Below the pieces are notes generated by a model that searched no databases, had not been told where the DNA came from, and saw only the letters and a program-made list of their open reading frames with translations. Below are positions 5,746 through 12,029 of a stretch of 21,842 nucleotides of DNA, piece after piece (position 1 is the stretch's first letter; the number at the start of each line of letters is the position of its first letter). The DNA lies in assembly GCF_000719475.1 (NCBI RefSeq), contig NZ_JOGO01000090.1:1-21842 (forward strand). Direction: 5' to 3'. This DNA is from Streptomyces sp. NRRL F-5630 (lineage in GTDB: Bacteria > Actinomycetota > Actinomycetes > Streptomycetales > Streptomycetaceae). Both the position numbers and the translations under genes were made by a program.

Positions 5746-6915
5746 ATGCTCACCACCGTTCCCCTCACCGCCGACCTGATCCGTGGCGCGCTCGAACTGG
5801 AGCCGACTGCGCACGGCCTGCTCCCCCACCGGCTGCCCGCCGCGGCCCGCGCCCAGAACACGGACCCCCAGCTCGCGATGGCAGAGAGCCAGCCCTCCGG
5901 GGTGCGGCTCGCCCTGCGGACCGCCGCGACCGTCGTCGAGCTGGACACCCTCCCCACCAAGCGCCTCTACCCGGGCGCGCCCCCGCGCCCCGACGGCGTC
6001 TACGACCTGCTCGTGGACGGCGAGCCGATCGCGCGCGGCACGGTCCCCGGCGGGCGGACCCTCGTCATCGACCTCGCGACCGGGCGCGGCGAGATCCAGC
6101 CGGGCGCCGAGCCGGGCACGCTGCGCTTCGACGGGCTCGACCCGCGCGAGAAGGACGTCGAGATCTGGCTGCCGCACCAGGAGACGACCGAACTCGTCGC
6201 GCTGCGCGCGGACGCCCCGGTGGAGCCCGTGCCCGCGCGGGGACGCAGGGTGTGGGTGCACCACGGGAGTTCGGTGAGCCACGGTTCGGACGCGGCGAGC
6301 CCGAGCACGACGTGGCCCGCGCGGGCCGCCGCGCTCGCGGGCGTGGAGCTCGTCAACCTCGGCTTCGGCGGCGGGGCCCTGCTCGACCCGTTCACCGCGC
6401 GTGCGCTCAGGGACACCCCCGCCGACCTCCTCAGCGTCAAGTTCGGCATCAATCTCGTCAACGCGGACCTCATGCGGCTGCGCGCCCTCGGCCCCGCCCT
6501 CCACGGCTTCCTCGACACGGTCCGCGAGGGCCACCCTGAGACGCCGCTCCTCGTGATCTCGGCCCTCTACTGCCGCATCCACGAGGACACCCCCGGCCCC
6601 GCCGCCTTCGACACGACGGCCCTCGCGGAAGGACGGCTCAGCTTCCGCGCGACCGGCGACCCGGCCGAGGTCGCGGCCGGACGCCTGACCCTGCGGACCG
6701 TCCGCGAGGAGATGGCCCGCGTCGTCGCGAGCCGCGCCGCGAGCGATCCGCACCTGCACTACCTCGACGGCACGGAGCTGTACGGGGCGGAGGACTACGC
6801 GGCCTGCCCCCTCCCCGACGAACTCCACCCGTCCCCGGAGACCCACCTCCGCATCGCGGAGCGCTTCGCCGCGACGGCCTTCGGCCAGACGGGAGCCTTC
6901 GCAGCGCGCGGCTGA
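5746..6915 (+). CDS. SsfX3-like SGNH/GDSL esterase
   Basis: A 389-residue two-domain protein. Residues about 20-160 form a beta-sandwich-like region with the family phrasing LPTKRLYPG and DGVYDLLVDG. Residues about 168-380 form an SGNH hydrolase domain. SGNH block I is VHHGSSVSHG (171-180; nucleophile likely Ser175), block II Gly is in NLGFGGGALLDP, block III is KFGINLVNAD (with Asn236), and the block V Asp-His pair is in LPDELHP (Asp358, His361). This arrangement matches SsfX3, a GDSL-type acyltransferase/esterase from Streptomyces, and the many uncharacterised actinobacterial relatives. It probably hydrolyses or transfers an acyl ester. No signal peptide is seen, so it should be cytoplasmic. 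It follows the TetR gene by 53 bp and may be under its control. Confidence 0.87.
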   Translation: MLTTVPLTADLIRGALELEPTAHGLLPHRLPAAARAQNTDPQLAMAESQPSGVRLALRTAATVVELDTLPTKRLYPGAPPRPDGVYDLLVDGEPIARGTVPGGRTLVIDLATGRGEIQPGAEPGTLRFDGLDPREKDVEIWLPHQETTELVALRADAPVEPVPARGRRVWVHHGSSVSHGSDAASPSTTWPARAAALAGVELVNLGFGGGALLDPFTARALRDTPADLLSVKFGINLVNADLMRLRALGPALHGFLDTVREGHPETPLLVISALYCRIHEDTPGPAAFDTTALAEGRLSFRATGDPAEVAAGRLTLRTVREEMARVVASRAASDPHLHYLDGTELYGAEDYAACPLPDELHPSPETHLRIAERFAATAFGQTGAFAARG

Positions 6916-6980
6916 GGGGGATACGGGCCCAAGAGGCACGGGCCTGAGGGGGCGACGGAGCCGAGCCGCCAAGCCTGCCG

Positions 6981-7069
6981 CACCGTCCGCCCCGGCCCCG
7001 CGAGCCCTGCGCCCGCCTCCGCCGCGCCGAGCCTGGGGGGTGGCCGGCGGAGCGGGAGGGCGGACGGTG
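6981..7069. repeat. Long inverted repeat with nested arms
   Basis: CACCGTCCGCCC (6981-6992) is exactly complementary to GGGCGGACGGTG (7058-7069). Nested inside, CTCCGCCG (7017-7024) pairs with CGGCGGAG (7045-7052), and CCCG just outside it pairs with CGGG after a one-base bulge. The result is a two-tier hairpin of nearly 90 nt downstream of the SGNH esterase. There is no T-run, so it may be an intrinsic terminator of the actinobacterial kind or a processing/stability element. Confidence 0.6.
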
Positions 7070-7294
7070 GAGGAGAGCGGACTCGGGGGCGGGACGGACG
7101 GTACGCGGTGCGGGGAGCAGGGGGACGGTAGTAACTCCCCGCACCCACATGACTACCGCTGGTGCGCCGTGACGAACCCCACGCGTACGAGTGGTTTGAA
7201 CGGCGTCCCGATGGGCCAGGGCTGCTTCCGCACGCCCTGCGACAGCGGACCGCACCTGTCCGCTTCCGGTCCTACCGTCCCGGGTGTCGCGACA

Positions 7295-7311
7295 CCGCCC
7301 GCCACGGGCGG
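7295..7311 (+). repeat. Hairpin upstream of the VOC gene
   Basis: CCGCCCG (7295-7301) and CGGGCGG (7305-7311) are perfect arms around a CCA loop, 41 bp before the VOC start. It could be a 5'-UTR stem or the end of an upstream transcript. Confidence 0.4.
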
Positions 7312-7352
7312 GGCGCCGCCCCCACACGTACCGCCGGAACCCAAGGACCGTC

Positions 7353-7757
7353 ATGGACTTCGTCTCGCTCCGCATCGTCACCACCGACGTGGCACGTCTC
7401 GCCGCGTTCTACGAGAAGGCCATCGGCGCGCGGGCCGCCTGGGCCACCGAGGACTTCGCCGAGGTCGACACCCCGCACGGGACCCTCGCCCTCGCCCACG
7501 CCCGCACCCTCGCGGACTTCGCCCCCGGCGCCTGCCGCCCCGGCGCGAACGAGAGCGTGATCATCGAGTTCCGCGTGCCCGACGTGGACCGGCTTCGCAC
7601 GACCCTCTCCGGCACCGAGATCGTCGCGGAGCCCACCACCATGCCGTGGGGGAACCGTTCCTGCCTGGTCCGCGACCCCGACGGCAACCTCGTCAACTTC
7701 TTCACGCCGGTCTCGGAGGCCGCCAAGGCCAAGTACGGCCTCTCCGCCACCTCCTGA
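7353..7757 (+). CDS. VOC-family (glyoxalase/bleomycin-resistance/dioxygenase fold) protein
   Basis: A 134-residue protein with the two beta-alpha-beta-beta-beta modules of the vicinal oxygen chelate fold. Module 1 begins SLRIVTTDVARLAAFYEKAIG (from residue 5) and module 2 begins SVIIEFRVPDVDRL (68-81), ending in the family signature LVRDPDGNLVNFFTPV (105-120). Members are glyoxalases, dioxygenases or antibiotic-binding proteins, and the fold alone does not say which. ATG 7353 follows AAGGA (7343-7347) at good spacing and is where the family's N-terminus starts. It is a single gene, convergent with the sugar porter, with a strong hairpin between them. Confidence 0.88.
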   Translation: MDFVSLRIVTTDVARLAAFYEKAIGARAAWATEDFAEVDTPHGTLALAHARTLADFAPGACRPGANESVIIEFRVPDVDRLRTTLSGTEIVAEPTTMPWGNRSCLVRDPDGNLVNFFTPVSEAAKAKYGLSATS

Positions 7758-7772
7758 CCCCCCCCGCGAGCC

Positions 7773-7796
7773 CGCGAGGGCCCTCGGGCCCTCGCG
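7773..7796. terminator. Bidirectional hairpin between VOC and sugar porter genes
   Basis: CGCGAGGGCC (7773-7782) and GGCCCTCGCG (7787-7796) are perfect 10-bp arms with a CTCG loop. A second short stem, GGCGG-ACT-CCGCC, follows at 7798-7810. The position between convergent stops (7757 and 7815) fits termination for both genes. There is no U-tract, as is common in Streptomyces. Confidence 0.7.
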
Positions 7797-7814
7797 CGGC
7801 GGACTCCGCCGACC

Positions 7815-9272
7815 TCAGACGCTCCGCCTCGGCTCCCTCGCCACGCGCCGGTGCGTCTCCCCCGTCATGTCCTCCAGCTCGCGGTTCTTCGTCTCCGGGA
7901 CCTTCCCCAGGACGAAGACGAAGCTCACGATCGCGAAGAAGGCGAAGGCCCCGTAGAGCCACGACAGGCCGACGTTCCGCGTCAGCGGCTCGAACGAGAA
8001 CGTCACGATGAAGTTGAAGATCCAGTTCGCCGCCGTCGACAGGGCCAGCGCCATCGCCCGCATCCGGTTCGGGAACATCTCGCCGAGCATGACCCACATG
8101 ACGGGGCCCCACGAGAGGGCGAAGAAGACGACGAAGGCGTTGGCGCCGATGAGGGCGAGCGGCCCGTACGGGTCGGGGAGGCTGACGTTCTTGCCGGAGC
8201 CGTGCTGCTGCGAGAAGGCGATGGAGGTCAGGAGCAGCGCGCAGAACATGCCCAGCGAGCCGATCAGGAGCAGCCTGCGGCGGCCGACCTTGTCGACGAA
8301 GAGCATCGAGACGACCGTCATGACGACGTTGATGCCGGCCGTGATGACCGAAGTCGTGAAGGAGCTGGACTCCGAGAAGCCGACCGACTTCCACAGCGTC
8401 GTCGAGTAGTAGAAGATCGCGTTGATGCCGACGAGCTGCTGGAAAGCGGCGAGCGCGATGCCGACCCAGACGAGCGACTGGAGCCCGAAGTGCGGGCCGC
8501 GCACGTCCTTGAAGGTCGCCTTCGGCTCCTTGCGGAGCGTGTCGCGGATCTGCTGGACCTTCGTCCGCCCGTCCGCCGCGCCCGAGACGCGTTCCAGGAC
8601 GCCCGCGGCTTCCTCGTCCTTGCCCTTGAGCACGAGGTAGCGGGGCGATTCGGGGATGGACAGCGCGAGAATCCCGTAGACCGCCGCCGGGATCACGCCG
8701 ACGAGGAACATCCACCGCCACGCCTGGAGCCCGAACCACAGGTCCTGCGAGGAGCCGCCCGCCGCGCCCGCGAGCCCCTTGTTCGAGCTGAGCACGACGA
8801 GCTGGCCGATCGTGATCGCGAGCTGCTGGAGCGAGCCGAGGATGCCGCGCTCGGCGGCGGGCGCGACCTCCGCGATGTAGGCGGGCGCGATGACGGAGGC
8901 GATCCCGATGCCGAGGCCGCCGATCACGCGCCACACCAGCAGGTCCGGTACGGAGAACGCGAGACCGGAACCGACCGAGCTGACGATGAACATGACCGAG
9001 CCGAGCAGCATGACCCGCCGCCGCCCCCAGCTGTCCGCGAGCCGCCCCGCGTACCAGGCGCCCACCGCGCAGCCGAGGAGCGCGATCGAGACGACGAAAC
9101 CGCTCAGGAAGTCCCCGAGGCGGAAGTGGGAGCCGAGGGCGTCGACCGCGCCGTTGATGACCGAGGAGTCGAAGCCGAAGAGGAAGCCGCCGACCGCGGC
9201 CGCGATCGAGACGCCGAGCGCCTTCCCCTTGTGACCACCTGCCGCCGTCGCCGGTTCGGGGCTCGTCGCCAT
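7815..9272 (-). CDS. MFS sugar porter (GlcP/XylE-like sugar:H+ symporter)
   Basis: A 485-residue, twelve-helix transporter of the sugar-porter branch of the major facilitator superfamily. Signatures are GGFLFGFDSSVINGA in helix 1, GRLADSWGRRRVML in loop 2-3, the PESPRYL motif after helix 6, GINAIFYYST in helix 7, DKVGRRRLLLIG in loop 8-9 and VPETKNRELEDM at the C-terminus. These are the features of bacterial glucose, xylose and arabinose H+ symporters, and the closest match I recall is the Streptomyces glucose permease GlcP. The exact sugar is inferred. ATG 9272 is chosen because GGAAGG lies about 9 nt upstream on the coding strand and homologues begin close to the first helix. An operator-like palindrome lies about 190 bp upstream at 9462-9480. 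Confidence 0.92.
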   Translation of the reverse strand: MATSPEPATAAGGHKGKALGVSIAAAVGGFLFGFDSSVINGAVDALGSHFRLGDFLSGFVVSIALLGCAVGAWYAGRLADSWGRRRVMLLGSVMFIVSSVGSGLAFSVPDLLVWRVIGGLGIGIASVIAPAYIAEVAPAAERGILGSLQQLAITIGQLVVLSSNKGLAGAAGGSSQDLWFGLQAWRWMFLVGVIPAAVYGILALSIPESPRYLVLKGKDEEAAGVLERVSGAADGRTKVQQIRDTLRKEPKATFKDVRGPHFGLQSLVWVGIALAAFQQLVGINAIFYYSTTLWKSVGFSESSSFTTSVITAGINVVMTVVSMLFVDKVGRRRLLLIGSLGMFCALLLTSIAFSQQHGSGKNVSLPDPYGPLALIGANAFVVFFALSWGPVMWVMLGEMFPNRMRAMALALSTAANWIFNFIVTFSFEPLTRNVGLSWLYGAFAFFAIVSFVFVLGKVPETKNRELEDMTGETHRRVAREPRRSV

Positions 9273-9461
9273 CCGCACGTACCTTCCACTCGGACCACGG
9301 GATGCCCGCCGCGCGCACCACGGCCGCGGCGGCACGGACTTCCCCTTCCGAGGAGTACATCCAGTTCTGATCACTTCCGCCTGTACGGGTGCGCCGAATG
9401 GCGGAGTTCATGCCTCTCCCCGGTCACCTCGCCTCCCCGGGACAGAGAAAGTAAGGGATGC

Positions 9462-9480
9462 TAGCGACCACTGGTCGTTA
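9462..9480. promoter_or_regulatory. 19-bp operator-like palindrome
   Basis: TAGCGACCA (9462-9470) and TGGTCGTTA (9472-9480) are inverted around a single C with one mismatch; the core CGACCA-C-TGGTCG is perfect. The form is typical of TetR- or GntR-type operators. Rightward, GGGACA (9439-9444) and TAGCGA (9462-9467) are 17 bp apart, so the site would overlap a -10. No regulator gene lies next to it in this window. Confidence 0.5.
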
Positions 9481-9515
9481 CCGAAGGGTGGCGTGAGCAC
9501 TCCGGGAGGGGTCTC

Positions 9516-9629
9516 ATGACGAGCACGAGCACGGCGGGAAGCGGGGACGGGGCGGGAAGCGGGCGCGGGGTGCCCGGCGCTGGTGGGCACGGGGAACTGA
9601 CCCCCGCCCCGATCCCGACCCCGCCGTGA
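9516..9629 (+). CDS. Possible 37-residue ORF, unknown (regulator remnant?)
   Basis: ATG 9516 follows GGGAGGGG (9504-9511) closely and runs to TGA at 9627-9629. The peptide starts MTSTSTAGSGDGAGSG, is Gly/Ser/Pro-rich and has no recognisable domain. It starts 35 bp to the right of the palindrome at 9462-9480, exactly where a divergent autoregulator gene would be expected. It may be a decayed regulator N-terminus or simply spurious. Low-complexity composition keeps confidence low. Confidence 0.2.
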   Translation: MTSTSTAGSGDGAGSGRGVPGAGGHGELTPAPIPTPP

Positions 9630-9651
9630 ACGGCTGCCCCCGCCCGCGTCC

Positions 9652-10497
9652 TCACTCCACGTCCCCCACCCCCAGTTCCTCTTTCAGCGCCGCCGCCACC
9701 TGGGCCCACCCCGTCAGCGACCGCCGCGCGCTGCGGCCGTCCGCGTACGTCGTGGTCAGCTCGGCCCGTTCCGTCGTGCCGTTCACGGGCGGCTCCCCGA
9801 GCAGGGCGAGGTGGGCGTCGGCCGTCGTCCGCTGGACGACGAGGCGGCGGGTGAAGGGGGAGCGGGGGTGGGTCGCGACGTACCAGTTGGCGACCTCGCT
9901 GTCGACGGACGGCGTGGGCGTCGTCGACAGGACGTACTGCGTCTCCCAGCCGTCCGGCTTCAGGGCGGCGAGGCTCCAGCGGTCCTCGTGCCGGACGAGG
10001 CGGTGGCGGCGGCCGTGCGCGGCGCGTTCGGCGCCGTCGCACAGCGGGAGGGGTTCGGGCAGGGCGCCGGGCGCGCCGAATCCCGCGTCGGCGAGGTGGA
10101 TGCCCTCCTCCGTGGCGACGGCGAGCGCGAGGTGGGTCGCGGGGCGGCTGGCCCAGCCCTCGTCCCCGACCCCGAGCACGACGCGTCCGGCGAGCGGGCG
10201 CACCGTGAAGCCGAGCGCGGTGAGCGCGGCCGAGAGCAGCCCGTTCAGCTCGAAGCAGTACCCGCCGCGCCGCCGCCGTACGAGCTTGTCGGCGAGGGCG
10301 GCCACGTCGAGCGCGGGCACGACACCGCGCACGGGGTCGAGGTTCTCGAAGGGGACGGCGCGCAACTGGGCCCGCTGGACGGCGCGGAGGGTCGCGAGCG
10401 TGGGCGGCAGCGCGGACGGCGCGGCGCCGATGCCGAGGCGGTCGAGGTAGGCGGCGAGGTCGAGAGCGGTCTTCGCGGACCGGCTGCTGCTGCTCAT
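9652..10497 (-). CDS. nat: Arylamine N-acetyltransferase
   Basis: A 281-residue NAT enzyme, which moves acetyl from acetyl-CoA to arylamines, hydrazines or arylhydroxylamines through a cysteine intermediate in the cytoplasm. The Cys-His-Asp triad is complete: Cys81 in RGGYCFELN, His122 in ATHLALAV and Asp137 in LADAGFG. The upstream VPFENLDP (48-55) is the normal N-terminal NAT signature, and the length is that of prokaryotic NATs. ATG 10497 has no Shine-Dalgarno; on its strand TAGGGT (10504-10509) is 6 nt upstream, consistent with a leaderless transcript. It is divergent from the MazG-like gene, with a 100-bp gap. Amide-synthase relatives serve ansamycin clusters, but nothing of that kind is nearby, so a detoxification role is likelier. 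Confidence 0.92.
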   Translation of the reverse strand: MSSSSRSAKTALDLAAYLDRLGIGAAPSALPPTLATLRAVQRAQLRAVPFENLDPVRGVVPALDVAALADKLVRRRRGGYCFELNGLLSAALTALGFTVRPLAGRVVLGVGDEGWASRPATHLALAVATEEGIHLADAGFGAPGALPEPLPLCDGAERAAHGRRHRLVRHEDRWSLAALKPDGWETQYVLSTTPTPSVDSEVANWYVATHPRSPFTRRLVVQRTTADAHLALLGEPPVNGTTERAELTTTYADGRSARRSLTGWAQVAAALKEELGVGDVE

Positions 10498-10597
10498 ACG
10501 GCGACCCTAGGCGGACAAGCGCACGGGTCCGGGTCCCCCGGGCTGCCCCGCGCCCACGAGACCGGCCCTCGCCCGCCCGGTCGATAGGCTCGCTCCC

Positions 10598-11068
10598 ATG
10601 ACGGACACCGCCCCCACCCCCACCAGCACGGCCCCCACCGGCTCCGCCCCCTCCCCCGCCGCCTACCTCCGTGCCTTCCACTCCGCCTTCGGGCTGCACA
10701 TGCGGGTGACGCCCGGCACGGTGGACGAGGCGACGGCGGCGCTGCGGCGGACGCTGCTCGCGGAGGAGTTCGCCGAGGTGGACGAGGCGGCCGGGGAGGT
10801 GGCGGCGGACGCGGGGGCGCTCGCCCACTTCGCGCAGGAACTCGCCGACCTCGTCTACGTCACGTACGGAACGGCCCTCACACACGGCATCGACCTCGAC
10901 GCCGTGCTCGCCGAGGTGCACCGCGCCAACATGTCGAAGCTCGGCCCCGACGGCACTCCGGTGCGCCGCGCCGACGGCAAGGTCATGAAGGGCCCGCACT
11001 ACCGCGCCCCCGACATCGCGGCCGTGCTGCGCGCGCGGGGCTGGGAGCCGGCCGAGGCGGGGCAGTGA
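10598..11068 (+). CDS. MazG-like/PRA-PH-type nucleotide pyrophosphohydrolase
   Basis: A 156-residue all-alpha NTP-pyrophosphohydrolase superfamily protein. The metal-binding EExxE-type motif is in LLAEEFAEVDEA (about 53-64), and the second half, with its acidic residues, is in FAQELADLVYVTYGTALTHGIDL (about 78-100). VHRANMSKL follows, as in MazG-like and phosphoribosyl-ATP pyrophosphohydrolase-like families. The likely reaction is cleavage of an NTP or related nucleotide to NMP plus PPi, perhaps as house-cleaning; the substrate is not determined. Residues 1-20 are a Thr/Pro/Ala-rich disordered leader. ATG 10598 has no Shine-Dalgarno, but TAGGCT (10585-10590) is 7 nt upstream, so it is probably leaderless. 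It is convergent with the HAD phosphatase gene at a 36-bp gap. Confidence 0.87.
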   Translation: MTDTAPTPTSTAPTGSAPSPAAYLRAFHSAFGLHMRVTPGTVDEATAALRRTLLAEEFAEVDEAAGEVAADAGALAHFAQELADLVYVTYGTALTHGIDLDAVLAEVHRANMSKLGPDGTPVRRADGKVMKGPHYRAPDIAAVLRARGWEPAEAGQ

Positions 11069-11104
11069 CCCCCGCCGCGACCGGCTCCCCGGGGCCCGCG
11101 ACGG

Positions 11105-11911
11105 CTACTCCACGAAATACGTCGGGTTCGGCAGCTTGTAGCCCTTGTCCGCGTAGCCGCCCGTGAGGTCGGACTGCTGGTCGCCGAAGTTGCCGACGAG
11201 GCGGTAGCCCTGGGACTCGATGTACTTGCGCGTGCCCGCCTTGTACTCGACGGTCGTGCAGGTCCAGCTCGTCGCCGTGGCGCAGTTCCTCAGGTACGAC
11301 GGCGGGTTCGTCTTGTTCTTGAGGAAGAGGTGCTCGGCGTCGAGCGGCACGTCGTAGCCGGTCTTCGCGAGGTTCTTCTCGGCGCCCGCGCGCTGCGGCT
11401 CGCTCAGGCCGGTGAGGAAGAAGACCTCGACGCCCTGCTCGCGCGCGTAGGTGACGAGGCCGGGCATCCCGAAGACGGCGGGGCGGTTCGCCTGGTCGAC
11501 GTAGGCGTTCCAGGAGGCGTCGTTGTAGACGTAGTTGGTGCGGCGCTCGTAGTCGAAGCTGAGGAGCGCGGTGTCGTCGATGTCGAGGACGATCGCGGGC
11601 TTGGCACCGTGGTGGCCGTGGCCGTGGCCGTAGCGCTGCGCCGCCTTGCGGATGTCGGCCCTGGCACCCTTCTCGATCCGGGCGAGGTCCTTGGCGTAGT
11701 CGCTGTCCGCCGAGGCGGTCCAGGTGCCGTCGGCGTGCTTCTCGGCGCCGTAGTAGGCGTCGATCTGCTTCGTCAGGAGGCCGATGTTCTGCGGCTCGTG
11801 GCCGGCGCGCGGTGCGCTGCCCTGCGCGCCGGCCGCGCCGACCCCGTGGACGAGGGTGCCGGCGAGGGCACAGGCGGCGGTGAGGCCGGCCGCTTTGAGG
11901 GACTTCCGCAT
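11105..11911 (-). CDS. Secreted HAD-family acid phosphatase (class B-like, subfamily IIIB)
   Basis: A 268-residue secreted phosphatase. The N-terminus MRKSLKAAGLTAACALAGTL is a Sec signal peptide, probably cut near AQG (about 29-31). HAD motif I is VLDIDDTAL (Asp110 nucleophile, Asp112), motif II FFLTGLS (Thr167), motif III lysine in VEYKAGTRKYIE (Lys224) and motif IV GNFGDQQSDL (Asp244, Asp248), all in order. This matches the acid-phosphatase/vegetative-storage-protein group that dephosphorylates organic monoesters outside the cell. A histidine-rich GHGHGHHG (95-102) just before motif I is unusual. I chose ATG 11911 because the signal peptide starts there and AAAGG lies upstream; longer frames add a non-signal extension. 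It is downstream of the FG-GAP gene on the same strand with a 118-bp gap. Confidence 0.88.
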   Translation of the reverse strand: MRKSLKAAGLTAACALAGTLVHGVGAAGAQGSAPRAGHEPQNIGLLTKQIDAYYGAEKHADGTWTASADSDYAKDLARIEKGARADIRKAAQRYGHGHGHHGAKPAIVLDIDDTALLSFDYERRTNYVYNDASWNAYVDQANRPAVFGMPGLVTYAREQGVEVFFLTGLSEPQRAGAEKNLAKTGYDVPLDAEHLFLKNKTNPPSYLRNCATATSWTCTTVEYKAGTRKYIESQGYRLVGNFGDQQSDLTGGYADKGYKLPNPTYFVE

Positions 11912-12029
11912 GAGGCGCCTTTCGCGAGAGCGAGGGGTTTCGGCCGCTTGTCTACGCGCATCGCGCCCCGCGCCACAAGCGCTGCGGCGAATCGATACCT
12001 GACCTATACACACACCGTCCGGTCGGCGG

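Larger units (their letters stand above)
6916..7352. other. 437-bp intergenic region with large and small inverted repeats
   Basis: No convincing coding frame lies here. It holds a long-range inverted repeat (6981-7069) that could close the SGNH transcript, a small hairpin (7295-7311) before the VOC gene, and less GC-biased sequence around 7120-7280 where a VOC promoter could lie. I do not see a confident -35/-10 pair. Confidence 0.5.
9273..9651. other. Intergenic region between sugar porter and NAT gene
   Basis: This 379-bp stretch holds a 19-bp near-palindrome (9462-9480) and a short rightward frame with a good Shine-Dalgarno (9516-9629). On the minus strand TTCGGT (9478-9483) and TAGCAT (9458-9463) are separated by about 14 bp and are only a weak promoter candidate for the porter. 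I see no other gene. Confidence 0.4.

Noticed and set aside
9273..9374. Longer start for the sugar porter
   Set aside because: The extra residues are basic and non-membrane, while ATG 9272 has GGAAGG upstream and leads straight to helix 1.
9652..11068. NAT and MazG-like genes as part of an ansamycin-type cluster
   Set aside because: No polyketide synthase or AHBA genes are nearby, and NAT has the plain arylamine acetyltransferase features.
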